From the NCBI GenBank assembly GCA_964633115.1, contig CAZWEO010000015.1:4003-68002 (forward strand): a stretch of DNA of 64,000 nt, written 5' to 3'. Shown in pieces: positions 1 to 8,240 of this stretch; the stretch's first letter is position 1, and the number at the start of each line of letters is the position of its first letter. Below the pieces are notes generated by a model. It did not search any database and was not told the origin of the DNA. It was given only the letters and a program-made list of their open reading frames with translations. The translations under genes and the position numbers were made by a program. Source of the stretch: B30-G6 sp964633115 (lineage in GTDB: Bacteria; Desulfobacterota; Desulfobacteria; Desulfobacterales; B30-G6).

Positions 1-300
1 TGCTATTTCGACATCATTTGAAAATTCAAAGTCAAACAGATATTCTTTTAACCGAAAAAGGCCGATTCCCCGATGGACAGTATCCTCAGGTTTTGCTGGT
101 TTATCATACTCCGCAACAATCTTGTGCAATGCCCAACCCTCGGCCCGGGCAATCTCATCTGCACTGCGTCCCTGGTGCCGGGAGGGCAAAGTACCTGCTC
201 GTGCATTGGCGTTGTGCCATAAATCCAGCCGGGGAACATAGGGTATCTTGTCAACCCTTTCCCCCCTTATTACTTTAAGAATTCTCTCTTTATGAGTCAT
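1..300 (-). CDS. Uroporphyrinogen decarboxylase family protein, N-terminal part, cut by window edge
   Basis: An open frame on the minus strand starts at the ATG at 298-300 and runs off the left edge, giving 100 codons without a stop. The start is preceded by a strong AGGAGG ribosome binding site. The N-terminus (MTHKERILKVIRGERVDKIP, then a VPRLDLW segment) is typical of the UROD/MtaA/CmuA superfamily, whose members act as methylcobalamin:thiol methyltransferases or related corrinoid-linked enzymes. It lies 165 bp downstream of the 2-oxoacid oxidoreductase gamma gene on the same strand and could be the last gene of that operon. The catalytic C-terminal half is outside the window, so the exact role cannot be judged. 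Confidence 0.75.
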   Translation of the reverse strand, partial: MTHKERILKVIRGERVDKIPYVPRLDLWHNANARAGTLPSRHQGRSADEIARAEGWALHKIVAEYDKPAKPEDTVHRGIGLFRLKEYLFDFEFSNDVEIA

Positions 301-465
301 CACTGGCCTCCTTTTTCATTCTACCGATCAAATGGAATCATAAGACCATCAATAATTGATTTTCTATAACTCGCTTTATCACATGGAATACAAATATACC
401 TTGATATCGTTGATTCCATTTGCATTCAGTTATGACCAATTTTATAAAATTGAAAGATCCCATAT

Positions 466-1005
466 TTAATTTTGTGCAGCCAGATCAATACCTTTATTAA
501 AAGCAGCCATGTTGATTGAAACAAGTTTGGGTTTTTGCGCAAACTCTCTTTTAACAGTTTCTTTTAAGACTTCCAGGTCAACGACCTTAGCTTTTGCAGC
601 AAAAGCACTTAAGGCTATTATATTGGCGCACTTTACAGTTCCAACTTCCATGGCCGCTTCATTGGCAGGAATAACAATTTCGGTTATATCGTCTCGCCCA
701 CTTCTACAGGGAATTATCGAGCTGTTAATTAAAATAATACCACCTGGTTTTACAAGCCTGGCAAACTTCTCCAGGGAAGGACGATTCATTGCCACCAAGT
801 GAGAAGGATTTTCCACAATCGGGGATCCAATTCTTTTATCTCCTATTACGACAGTGCAATAGGCTGTACCTCCCCTCATTTCAACACCGTAAGATGGAAT
901 CCAGGCCGAATGGTATCCCTGCTCCATTGCTGCGATCCCTAGAATTTTGCCACTCAGTAGGATCCCCTGTCCCCCAAATCCAGTAAATTTTACATCTGTC
1001 TGCAT
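466..1005 (-). CDS. 2-oxoacid:ferredoxin oxidoreductase, gamma subunit
   Basis: A protein of 179 residues matching the gamma (KorC/VorC-type) subunit of 2-oxoacid:ferredoxin oxidoreductases, which oxidatively decarboxylate a 2-oxo acid to acyl-CoA and reduce ferredoxin in the cytoplasm. The N-terminal TGFGGQGILLSGKILG glycine loop and the following SYGVEMRGGTAYC segment are hallmark motifs of this subunit, and the length is normal for the family. It is the last of four adjacent minus-strand genes (ferredoxin, alpha, beta, gamma) with very short gaps, only 9 bp after the beta gene. The substrate (2-oxoglutarate, 2-oxoisovalerate or another branched acid) cannot be read from the sequence. Confidence 0.92.
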   Translation of the reverse strand: MQTDVKFTGFGGQGILLSGKILGIAAMEQGYHSAWIPSYGVEMRGGTAYCTVVIGDKRIGSPIVENPSHLVAMNRPSLEKFARLVKPGGIILINSSIIPCRSGRDDITEIVIPANEAAMEVGTVKCANIIALSAFAAKAKVVDLEVLKETVKREFAQKPKLVSINMAAFNKGIDLAAQN

Positions 1006-1014
1006 TTGAATCTC

Positions 1015-1755
1015 CTATCCCTCAGGGGTTTTTATATCACCGAGTTCATAATACGATAAAAGGTTTTTTTCAGCCCATTTCAATGCTTCAACAGGCGGCA
1101 TCCCCCAATTCGTCGGGCATGTGCATATGACTTCAACAAGACTAAAACATTTATTTTCTACCTGATATTGAAATGCTCTTTTAATTGCTTTTTTTGTTTT
1201 ATTCACTTGTTTAGGGTTTAGAACAGCCTGCCTGGTAATATATGAAGGTGTGACGATTTGGCCGAGAATGTTTGCCATTTTTATTGGCATCCCAGTCAAG
1301 TCTGTATCTCGACCAAACGGTGCGGTTGTTGCACGTTGTCCCGGCATTGTTGTTGGCGCCATTTGCCCCCCCGTCATACCGTATACTGCGTTGTTGATAA
1401 AAATGACCGTGATCTTTTCTCCTCTGTTCGCTGCATGCATGATCTCTGCTATACCTATACTGGCAAGGTCGCCATCGCCTTGATAAGTGAAAACCATTAG
1501 ATCTGACCTCGCCCTTTTTATTCCGGTGGCCATTGCTGGAGCCCTGCCATGGGCAGACTCCTGAAAATCCATATCAAAATAATCATATATCATAACAGCA
1601 CAGCCTACTGGCCCGACGCCAACTGTATTGTCAGCAATGCCGAGATCATCAATTGCCTCTGCAACAAGTCGGTGAACAATGCCATGGGTACAACCGGGGC
1701 AATAGTGTGTTCTGATATCGTACATGCACTTTGGCCTTGAAAATACTTTTCCCAT
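1015..1755 (-). CDS. 2-oxoacid:ferredoxin oxidoreductase, beta (TPP-binding) subunit
   Basis: A 246-residue beta subunit that binds thiamine diphosphate. Visible motifs are the CPGCTHGIVHRL segment near residue 20, the GDGDLASIGIAE diphosphate/Mg site around residue 93 and the NNAVYGMTGGQMAPTT segment that is almost invariant in this family. Together with alpha and gamma it forms the catalytic core that decarboxylates 2-oxo acids and passes electrons through FeS clusters to ferredoxin. It sits between the alpha and gamma genes in one operon, 17 bp after alpha. Length is on the short side but normal for Kor/Vor-type beta subunits. Confidence 0.93.
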   Translation of the reverse strand: MGKVFSRPKCMYDIRTHYCPGCTHGIVHRLVAEAIDDLGIADNTVGVGPVGCAVMIYDYFDMDFQESAHGRAPAMATGIKRARSDLMVFTYQGDGDLASIGIAEIMHAANRGEKITVIFINNAVYGMTGGQMAPTTMPGQRATTAPFGRDTDLTGMPIKMANILGQIVTPSYITRQAVLNPKQVNKTKKAIKRAFQYQVENKCFSLVEVICTCPTNWGMPPVEALKWAEKNLLSYYELGDIKTPEG

Positions 1756-1772
1756 TGCATATCTCCCACGCT

Positions 1773-2840
1773 TTAAAGCACGTTTTTGATCATATCCATA
1801 ACCTTCCGCGGCGATGGCAGCCTACCACCACCCTCGCCGAAAAAGTCGATTTTTTTTATTCCTCTGACGCTTCGTTGAACGTCCTCAATCATTTGACCCA
1901 TACTAAGTTCTAATACATATAATGATTTACAACTTTCCTTTTCAGCAGCTTTAAATATTTCTTGTTCAGGGAAAGGAAAAAGAGTCTTGGGCCTGATCAT
2001 TGCCACTTCGACGCCATCTTCTTTTAATTCATCAATTGCTGTTTTACACACCCGACTCATCGTCCCGTAACTAATTAGAAGAATTTTATAATTCACGCTT
2101 GTATTATATTCTTCGAACTGAACGTCCTCTGCTTTCATCTGTTCGTATTTATTTTTCAATCTAAGGTTATTTTTGTGAAGCGCTGCCGAATCAAGAATCA
2201 TGGTTTTTATCAGGTTTCTTTTTCTGCTTCCCCGCGTAGATTTTCCATTGGTTGCCCAGCTATTTTTATTCGTGGGCTTCGTGATTATATCTTCACAAAA
2301 CGCAACAGGCTCCATCATCTGACCAATGAGACCGTCAGCCAAAATCATTACAGGATTCCTGTATTTTTCGGCCAACGAGAATGCCTGCATTGTCATATCC
2401 GCCGCCTCCTGTACACCATCAGGGGCTAAAACAAGAAGTTTGTAGTCTCCATGTCCTCCTCCCTTGGTAGCTTGTAAATAATCGCCCTGTGAGGGTGTAA
2501 CACTGCCCAACCCACCGCCGCCCCGGCTAATATTTACAAACACTGCAGGACAATGGGCTGTAGCAATAAAGCTTATGGCCTCACTCATGAGGCTTATGCC
2601 CGGCGATGAAGATGATGTCATAACCCTCTCACCACACCCAGCAGTGCCGAAAACCATATAGCTTACAGCCACTTCACTTTCTCCCTGAAGAAAGTTGCCG
2701 CCGACCTCTGGCATCCTTCTGGCCATGTATTCAGATATTTCCGATTGGGGCGTTATGGGATAAGCAAAATAATTTCGACACCCAGCCATAACTGCCGCTT
2801 CAGCAATGGCTTCGTTTCCTTTCATAAATATTTTTTCCAT
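1773..2840 (-). CDS. 2-oxoacid:ferredoxin oxidoreductase, alpha subunit (VorB/KorA-like)
   Basis: A 355-residue alpha subunit beginning MEKIFMKGNEAIAEAAVMAG, followed by AYPITPQSEISEYMA, the typical pyrimidine-domain signature of KorA/VorB proteins. It lacks the gamma-type domain that is fused N-terminally in longer KorA forms, in agreement with the separate gamma gene downstream. The start at 2840 has a GAGGT ribosome binding site and lies 5 bp after the ferredoxin gene. The protein supplies the 2-oxo acid binding half of the active site. The order delta-alpha-beta-gamma is common for 2-oxoisovalerate-type and some 2-oxoglutarate-type enzymes. Substrate identity is uncertain. Confidence 0.92.
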   Translation of the reverse strand: MEKIFMKGNEAIAEAAVMAGCRNYFAYPITPQSEISEYMARRMPEVGGNFLQGESEVAVSYMVFGTAGCGERVMTSSSSPGISLMSEAISFIATAHCPAVFVNISRGGGGLGSVTPSQGDYLQATKGGGHGDYKLLVLAPDGVQEAADMTMQAFSLAEKYRNPVMILADGLIGQMMEPVAFCEDIITKPTNKNSWATNGKSTRGSRKRNLIKTMILDSAALHKNNLRLKNKYEQMKAEDVQFEEYNTSVNYKILLISYGTMSRVCKTAIDELKEDGVEVAMIRPKTLFPFPEQEIFKAAEKESCKSLYVLELSMGQMIEDVQRSVRGIKKIDFFGEGGGRLPSPRKVMDMIKNVL

Positions 2841-2845
2841 TGCAT

Positions 2846-3058
2846 CTACCTCGTCTCTTCAATATTGATCGCAATATCAGGGCACATCGTGCAGCAGATT
2901 GCACAGTGGATACAATTTTCAGGCCTGGCCTGATAGGCAGGAAAATAGCCCTCAGCACTAACTTGATCTGAAATTTCAAGAACTTTCTTTGGACAAAAAA
3001 CGATACAGAAACCGCATCCTTTACATTTTTCAGTTTGCACCGTATGTCTATATGTCAT
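2846..3058 (-). CDS. 2-oxoacid:ferredoxin oxidoreductase delta subunit (2x[4Fe-4S] ferredoxin)
   Basis: A 70-residue ferredoxin-type polypeptide with two CxxCxxC...CP cluster motifs: CKGCGFCIVFCP near residues 13-24 and CIHCAICCTMCP near residues 50-61. This is the delta subunit that relays electrons from the thiamine centre to soluble ferredoxin. It opens the four-gene oxidoreductase set and begins 44 bp after the TRAP large permease gene on the same strand, so transporter and oxidoreductase are probably co-transcribed. The second motif has an extra cysteine (CAICC), a minor variation. Confidence 0.93.
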   Translation of the reverse strand: MTYRHTVQTEKCKGCGFCIVFCPKKVLEISDQVSAEGYFPAYQARPENCIHCAICCTMCPDIAINIEETR

Positions 3059-3102
3059 TTAGATACTCCTATTAATCTGTATATTCGGCAATTATCAGCA
3101 AA

Positions 3103-4416
3103 TTAGGGTTTAATCCCCGGAAGCCATAAAGACAAAGATGGAAAGGCTACGGTCAGGGCCAAGGCAATCAAAGTCAAAACCAAGAAAGGCATATTGGCTT
3201 TGTAGATTTCTGTAACGGAAATCTCATCACCTACGACTGTTTTCAACCAGAAAACCGAAGGCCCAAAAGGAGGTGAAAGATAAGATATCTGCATATTCAT
3301 ACAAAAAACGACTCCGAACCAGATGGGGTTGAAGCCGAGGTCGATGATGATGGGAACAAATAAAGGCATGGTCAGAAGAATGATTCCGATCCAATCCAGA
3401 AACATCCCCAAAATCAGCATGACGATCTGCATACAGATCACTGTTCCCCAGGGGCCTAAAGAAAGACCGAGAATCACTTCCTGAACCCATTGATCACCAC
3501 CGGCCAAAGTATAAAACCCGATCAAGGCCTGCGCACCAAAAAAAAGCCACAACAACATGCAGGTGATAGTAAGCGTCTCATACACGGCTTCTTCTATCAG
3601 TTTAATTTTTAAGGTTCGGTTAAAGTAAGTTGTGACCAAGGCACCGATACAGCCGATGCTGGCGGCTTCCGAAGGTGTTGCAATTCCGGCATAAATCGAT
3701 CCTAGAACGACAAAAGCGAGTATTGCCGGAGAGATAAGGCCCTTAAGAGTCCTCAGTTTTTCCTTAAAGGGCCTATTAATTTCTCCGGCAGGGGCAGATG
3801 GTGCCATCTCCGGGTACCGCCAGGCCATAAATAGGATATAGGCGATAAAAAGAGAGGCCAGAAGCAGGCCTGGAATAATCCCGGCGATGAATAAATCACC
3901 AACCGACACGCTCGCGGTCATGGCGTAAACAATAAAAACAATGCTTGGAGGAATGAGGGTGGCGATACCACCGCCGGCACAGACACTTCCCAGCGCAATT
4001 CTTTTGTCGTAGTTTCTCTTAAGCATAGCCGGCAGGGCAATGAGCCCGAAGGTAGCGATTTCAGCTCCTACTATTCCCACCACGGCGGCCATGATCGTGC
4101 TGGAGATAACGGTACCAACAGCCAGCCCGCCCCTCAAAGGACCTGATAGAATGTAGACTGCTTTAAAGAGCTTATCTGCTAGCCCTGATTTTTGGAGAAC
4201 CGAGGCCATAAATACAAACAAAGGGATCGCCACCAAAGTATAATCCAGGGACATTTTAAAGGCACGGCCAACCGCCATCGTCATTACATTCGGGTTGAAC
4301 ATGAACAATATAAAAATAGTGGCGGTGGAGCCTAGGGACCAGGCCAGAGGAAGCCCCAGACATAAAAGAATCAAAAACATGACCAACAGAAGAAATGTAA
4401 TCAAACCAATGCTCAT
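3103..4416 (-). CDS. dctM: TRAP transporter large permease (DctM family)
   Basis: A 437-residue hydrophobic protein with about a dozen membrane segments, the large permease of a tripartite ATP-independent periplasmic transporter. Family signatures include the N-terminal LLCLGLPLAWSLGSTA segment, the VGIVGAEIATFGLIALPAM region, and the PPSIVFIVYAMTASVSVGDLF and YLSPPFGPSVFWLK segments. It moves substrate across the inner membrane using an ion gradient after delivery by the DctP protein. The start overlaps the end of dctQ by 4 bp (ATGA), showing translational coupling. Downstream, 44 bp away, lie the 2-oxoacid oxidoreductase genes, which suggests that a 2-oxo acid is the cargo. Confidence 0.93.
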   Translation of the reverse strand: MSIGLITFLLLVMFLILLCLGLPLAWSLGSTATIFILFMFNPNVMTMAVGRAFKMSLDYTLVAIPLFVFMASVLQKSGLADKLFKAVYILSGPLRGGLAVGTVISSTIMAAVVGIVGAEIATFGLIALPAMLKRNYDKRIALGSVCAGGGIATLIPPSIVFIVYAMTASVSVGDLFIAGIIPGLLLASLFIAYILFMAWRYPEMAPSAPAGEINRPFKEKLRTLKGLISPAILAFVVLGSIYAGIATPSEAASIGCIGALVTTYFNRTLKIKLIEEAVYETLTITCMLLWLFFGAQALIGFYTLAGGDQWVQEVILGLSLGPWGTVICMQIVMLILGMFLDWIGIILLTMPLFVPIIIDLGFNPIWFGVVFCMNMQISYLSPPFGPSVFWLKTVVGDEISVTEIYKANMPFLVLTLIALALTVAFPSLSLWLPGIKP

Positions 4417-4928
4417 AGCTCTCTCCCTGTAATCGCCAGATGGATATCTTTTATGAATTTAGCTGCTCCTTGTAAAAACAATAGAACCACCGCAATTGGC
4501 ACCGATAGTTTTAACGGCCAAATGGGAGGGTCCCAGGATGAACCGCTATTTTCCCAGATCGCTATCGCTTTGCCAGCAAAACGGAATCCGGCCCAAATAA
4601 ACATCGCCATGAATACTACAAAAAAGATAAAAGTCACGCAATCGAGCAATGCGCGCTTCCTCTTATTTAACCTGCCGTAAATAATATCTATTTTTACATG
4701 TTTGCCTTGCTGTAGCGTCCAGGCCGCACCAAAAAAATACATGATTGAGCAAGAAAAAAGAGAAACTTCAATTGACCACATCGTTGGGTTCTCAAAGACA
4801 TAACGCATCACAATTTCGACAGCGACTGCGACAATGACTACAAAAATCAGCCAAGCAGATATTTTTCCAATTTTTATGGAAACAGCTTCAATAAAGTTTA
4901 CTATTTTTTTCAAAAAATAAATCTCCAT
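4413..4928 (-). CDS. dctQ: TRAP transporter small permease (DctQ family)
   Basis: A four-helix membrane protein, the small permease that partners DctM. Family features are the IEIVMRYVFENPTMWSIEVS region, the AWTLQQGKHVKIDI segment and two C-terminal hydrophobic helices. I place the start at the ATG at 4928 (MEIYFLKKIVNF). An upstream in-frame GTG at 4979 is possible but falls inside a stable hairpin (4954-4982) and would add an unusual non-hydrophobic leader. Neither start has a clear ribosome binding site. The gene ends in a 4-bp overlap with dctM. The product acts in the inner membrane as part of the substrate channel. Confidence 0.88.
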   Translation of the reverse strand: MEIYFLKKIVNFIEAVSIKIGKISAWLIFVVIVAVAVEIVMRYVFENPTMWSIEVSLFSCSIMYFFGAAWTLQQGKHVKIDIIYGRLNKRKRALLDCVTFIFFVVFMAMFIWAGFRFAGKAIAIWENSGSSWDPPIWPLKLSVPIAVVLLFLQGAAKFIKDIHLAITGREL

Positions 4929-4953
4929 TTTAGCATTGGGAAAGATCAAAGAA

Positions 4954-4982
4954 TGTGTGCCACTATCAAGTAGAGGCACACA
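4954..4982 (-). promoter_or_regulatory. Intercistronic hairpin between dctP and dctQ
   Basis: A perfect 8-bp inverted repeat, TGTGTGCC at 4954-4961 and GGCACACA at 4975-4982, encloses a 3-bp inner stem (CTA/TAG) and a 5-nt loop. It lies between the dctP stop and the dctQ start. Such hairpins often protect the upstream mRNA or partly terminate transcription, so the binding protein is made in excess over the permease. The plus-strand TRAP operon has a similar hairpin at the same place. Confidence 0.6.
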
Positions 4983-5004
4983 TTGGTATGCAAAACAAGC
5001 GTGA

Positions 5005-6030
5005 TTAATCCAGTAGCCCCAGCTCCTTCATCCATTTCAAATGGGACTGTAGAATAGGCTCGCAATCTGGCCCTTTTTTTGCGAATTCCGTCCAAACCTG
5101 AACAGCGATTTCCCTTAGTTTTTTCCTCTCCGCTTCAGTCCATACCGTAACGACAGCTCCTTCTGCAGTCATTTTTTTGACGGCATTGATATCGTCAACA
5201 GCCATTGTTTGGTGTACATCTGAATGCCATGAATGGATTGAACTTTCTAAAATACCCTTTATATCATCCGGCAGTTTTTCATACTCTTTCTTATTAACCG
5301 TAATCACGCCCAAAGGCATGGAATGGATACCGGGATAGTTAAAATATTTAGCAATCTTATGAAAACCATAGGACATATTAACAGAAGGACCGCTATAGTC
5401 AGTGGCGTCAAGTACGCCTTTGTCTAGAGCGCTGTAAATTTCGGTAGGTGGAAGGACAACCGCAGAAGCACCTAGTTTTTCCATAAGCATTGTAACAATA
5501 CCAGGTGCAACCCTTATCTTAACTCCTTTAAAATCATCTACCTTGGAAATGGGTCTTTTGGAGGGTATGACTTCCATGCCCCACACAGCGCCGCCAAGAC
5601 AGTATACACCGTAGGGGTCAAAGAGTTTTTGTAAAAATTCTCTGCCGCCTTTTTTATTGAACCAGGTGATGAACTGCCAGACTTCAGGATAACCGCCATT
5701 GATGTCCGAACAAAAAGCAAATGCCGGATTTTTTCCGGCCCAAAATTGAGGTGGCACAAAGTTTCCCTGTATTATGTTGTCAGAGGTTGCATCCAGCATA
5801 TCGGTAACCGGCACAATGGATTGGCCAGAATACATGGTAATTTGCAGACGACCATCGGTCATTGCGTTTACGTTTTCGGCCCACCTTTCTAAAGCTTTAA
5901 ACAGTGGGTCAGCAGCTCCAACAGGCGCTTGAATTTTCCACTGGGTAGTTTTGGCGGCTACAGACGCGGTAAACAGAAAGCAAAAACAACAAATCAGAAC
6001 AAGGGCTGAAAGCATTTGTTTTCTAAACAT
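5005..6030 (-). CDS. dctP: TRAP transporter substrate-binding protein (DctP family, TakP-like)
   Basis: A 341-residue periplasmic binding protein with a Sec signal peptide (MFRKQMLSALVLICCFCFLF, cleavage near VAA at about residue 26). The core shows the DctP fold signature SKVDDFKGVKIRVAPG with the substrate-carboxylate arginine, and the PPTEIYSALDKGVLDATDY segment. The pattern around GPSVNMSYGFHKIAKYFNYPG resembles the TakP/2-oxo-acid-binding branch rather than C4-dicarboxylate binders. That assignment is by eye and would fit the neighbouring 2-oxoacid:ferredoxin oxidoreductase. It is the first gene of the minus-strand TRAP operon and is transcribed away from the GntR-type operator at 6205-6219. 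Confidence 0.9.
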   Translation of the reverse strand: MFRKQMLSALVLICCFCFLFTASVAAKTTQWKIQAPVGAADPLFKALERWAENVNAMTDGRLQITMYSGQSIVPVTDMLDATSDNIIQGNFVPPQFWAGKNPAFAFCSDINGGYPEVWQFITWFNKKGGREFLQKLFDPYGVYCLGGAVWGMEVIPSKRPISKVDDFKGVKIRVAPGIVTMLMEKLGASAVVLPPTEIYSALDKGVLDATDYSGPSVNMSYGFHKIAKYFNYPGIHSMPLGVITVNKKEYEKLPDDIKGILESSIHSWHSDVHQTMAVDDINAVKKMTAEGAVVTVWTEAERKKLREIAVQVWTEFAKKGPDCEPILQSHLKWMKELGLLD

Positions 6031-6204
6031 AACAATCCTCCTATAGTGTATTGTTAGCGATAACTACTCAGTTACCTACGGAAACCATGATCAATCTTCA
6101 CGCTTTACGTCCTGAGATATTAAAGACGAAATCCTAAATTTTTTTTATTCAGAAAATGCATGATCAATGTAATTTAAAATTAGTAACCAATGGTTTTATT
6201 GGTC

Positions 6205-6219
6205 AGTGGTCTAACCACT
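6205..6219. promoter_or_regulatory. GntR/FadR-subfamily type operator
   Basis: Perfect inverted repeat AGTGGT-CTA-ACCACT. Its core TGGTCTAACCA fits the TGGTNNNACCA consensus known for FadR/LldR/PdhR-type GntR regulators. It lies between the two divergent TRAP operons in an AT-rich gap of 554 bp (6031-6584), so one regulator could control both. A degenerate second site, TGGTCTGTCCA, is at 6398-6408. No GntR gene is in the window. Confidence 0.6.
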
Positions 6220-6363
6220 AATATTGATTTTTTTAAAAGTCAATGGTTTTTTAAAAAAATTATAGATATTCTAATTATATTTTTTTAAAATATAGATACA
6301 ACCAATTATATTTAATTCAAATTATTCTTATATAAGTTTTTTAAATATTTGCATATAAAATAC

Positions 6364-6408
6364 TTGACATTGCAAATTTATTAGTTTAATCAATTACTGG
6401 TCTGTCCA
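6364..6408 (+). promoter_or_regulatory. Putative sigma-70 promoter and second operator for plus-strand TRAP operon
   Basis: A perfect -35 hexamer TTGACA at 6364-6369 is followed after 17 bp by a weak -10 (TAATCA, 6387-6392). A degenerate GntR-type half palindrome (TGGTCTGTCCA, 6398-6408) falls at the expected transcription start, a position suited to repression. The rest of the 554-bp gap is AT-rich with no other gene. Confidence 0.4.
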
Positions 6409-6584
6409 CATACCACAAAAATATATCTGTATGTGATCAATTTATTAGCTCGGATCATATTCACATGTACTGGATTTTCAACGCCAATCATTCGGTATTC
6501 GGCTAAAATCAGTTGCGATCGATTTCAAACGATGCCGATAGGCCGCTTATTACGCTCGTTAACAATGAATAAAGAGGTAGTGAA

Positions 6585-7664
6585 ATGGTTCAAAAATCAA
6601 GGTGGCATATTACCAAAGGGAGTATCAGAGCCGATCGCGATGATGGCAACAACTTCAGAGGAAAAAAACCTGCTAATCTGAAGCCAAAAAAGATTGTCGC
6701 AGTTGCCATACTCACGATGGTCCTGCTTTTTGGTTTGAGCGCTGCAGCGCAGGCAAAAAAAATTACGCTTAAAATCTCATTAGTTGTACGGGATAAGGAG
6801 CCAGTAACCCTTGCTGCCGTCGATTTTGGCAAGGAAGTTGAGAAACTTACCAATGGTGAGATCAAGGTTCAGGTTTTTCCCAATGGCGAATTGGGCACCT
6901 CCAGGGATAATGCTGAGCAGGTTCAGCGAGGGTCGAATATTGTAGTTTGGTGTTCCCCGGCTGTATTAGGTGAATATGTTCCAGACTATGCAATTTTTGA
7001 CGGCCCCTTTCTTTTCAAAAATTATGAAGATTTACGCAAAGTAGTCGAATCTGACTGGCATCAGAGTGTAATGGAGTCCGCCAGTCAGAAAGGACTTAAG
7101 ATTTTGGACATGGGCTGGTATTTTGGGGCCAGGAGTGTCATCTCTGGTAAAAGCCTTACAACACAATCGGATTTCAAGGGTCTGAAAATAAGGATTCCAC
7201 GTGTTAAGATGTGGCTGGAAACATTTAATGCATTGGCTTCAAGCCCGACTACCATATCTTTTTCAGAAGTATACAGCGCGCTTTCCCAAGGTGTGGCAGA
7301 GGCTGCAGAAGCCCCTCTATCTTCTCTCTTTGGCATGAAATTCTATGAGATCAAAAAAAACATAGCCCTGACCCGGCACTTTACGTCGACGACCGGCCTG
7401 GTAATGTCCCAGAAATTGTTCGATTCCCTCACGCCAGAGCAGCAGAAAGTACTTGTAGCAACGGCTAAAAAATATGGCGCTATCGCCAGTGAGAATACCA
7501 TTAAGTCAGAATCAGAATTTCAGAAGAAGCTTGAGGAGAACGGCGTACGCTTCAACGAAGTCGACAGAGACGCGTTTGTAAACGCCACGCGTAAAGTTTA
7601 TGATGCCTTTCCTGAATGGACGCCAGGCCTTTATGAAAAAGTTCAGAAAATACTAAGCCAATAG
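6585..7664 (+). CDS. dctP: TRAP transporter substrate-binding protein (DctP family)
   Basis: A 359-residue DctP-type periplasmic binding protein. The start at 6585 has a GAGGT ribosome binding site. It carries an unusually long basic N-region (about 36 residues) before the signal-peptide core IVAVAILTMVLLFGLSAAAQA. A later start would also give a signal peptide but lacks a good ribosome binding site. The mature part shows the classical DctP pattern: FPNGELGTSRDNAEQVQRG, then QSDFKGLKIRIPRVKMW with the carboxylate-binding arginine, then SFSEVYSALSQGVAEAAEAP. It opens an operon with dctQ, dctM and a LarA-like gene, which suggests a 2-hydroxy acid or other carboxylate as ligand. Compared with the minus-strand DctP it belongs to a different branch. 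Confidence 0.92.
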   Translation: MVQKSRWHITKGSIRADRDDGNNFRGKKPANLKPKKIVAVAILTMVLLFGLSAAAQAKKITLKISLVVRDKEPVTLAAVDFGKEVEKLTNGEIKVQVFPNGELGTSRDNAEQVQRGSNIVVWCSPAVLGEYVPDYAIFDGPFLFKNYEDLRKVVESDWHQSVMESASQKGLKILDMGWYFGARSVISGKSLTTQSDFKGLKIRIPRVKMWLETFNALASSPTTISFSEVYSALSQGVAEAAEAPLSSLFGMKFYEIKKNIALTRHFTSTTGLVMSQKLFDSLTPEQQKVLVATAKKYGAIASENTIKSESEFQKKLEENGVRFNEVDRDAFVNATRKVYDAFPEWTPGLYEKVQKILSQ

Positions 7665-7674
7665 TAACGATAAT

Positions 7675-7707
7675 AAGGCGGCGGGATGATCTTCAACTCA
7701 CCGCCTT
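7675..7707 (+). promoter_or_regulatory. Intercistronic hairpin between dctP and dctQ (plus-strand operon)
   Basis: An inverted repeat, AAGGCGG at 7675-7681 and CCGCCTT at 7701-7707, lies 10 bp after the dctP stop and before the dctQ ribosome binding site. There is no following T-run, so it fits an mRNA-stabilising or attenuating stem better than a full terminator. The minus-strand TRAP operon has an equivalent. Confidence 0.55.
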
Positions 7708-7744
7708 GCATCAAAAAAGACATAAGAATGCTGAAGGAGAGCCA

Positions 7745-8239
7745 ATGAAACGTTTTCTGAGCATGCTCAATTTACTGCCTGAAATCATAAGCTGTACTTC
7801 TCTTTCTATAACCCTTATGGCTGTAATCCTTAATGTGTTTATGCGCTATGTTTTTAATAACTCTTTGGCTGAGGCCGAAGAAATTGCCACAGCCAGCTTT
7901 TGTTGGGTGGTTTTTTTAGGAGCGGCTGCCTGCTATAAAAGGGGCCTGCATGTGGGTATAGACATCTTGGTTTCCAAATCAGATAGCAGATTCAGCCGTT
8001 TCCTGATTTTGTTAACAGGTTTCATTTTAATCGTGATTAATTTTTACCTTATTTATCTCACTGGCTATTTTTCAATTAGTGCGTGGGTAAAGCCCTTGTC
8101 GGTTCTAAGAATTCCTTATACTTTTGTCGATATTTCGGCAACTGTCGGCTTTATGTACATGGCTTTTTATGCTCTTAAACTTTTTCTCGAAAATCTGAAG
8201 CGGTTTATATTTCATAAGGCAGTTGCGGATAGAAACTGA
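7745..8239 (+). CDS. dctQ: TRAP transporter small permease (DctQ family)
   Basis: A 164-residue membrane protein with four hydrophobic segments. Typical DctQ features are VILNVFMRYVFNNSLAEAEE in the first half and AACYKRGLHVGIDILVSK after the second helix. I chose the ATG at 7745 because GGAGAG sits at the right distance; an upstream in-frame TTG at 7706 falls in the hairpin. It pairs with the DctM encoded 1 bp downstream to form the inner-membrane channel of the transporter. Confidence 0.9.
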   Translation: MKRFLSMLNLLPEIISCTSLSITLMAVILNVFMRYVFNNSLAEAEEIATASFCWVVFLGAAACYKRGLHVGIDILVSKSDSRFSRFLILLTGFILIVINFYLIYLTGYFSISAWVKPLSVLRIPYTFVDISATVGFMYMAFYALKLFLENLKRFIFHKAVADRN

Positions 8240-8240
8240 T

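Noticed and set aside
18..278. Plus-strand open frame at the left edge
   Set aside because: The minus strand here encodes a clear UROD-type N-terminus with a strong ribosome binding site; the plus frame has no family resemblance.
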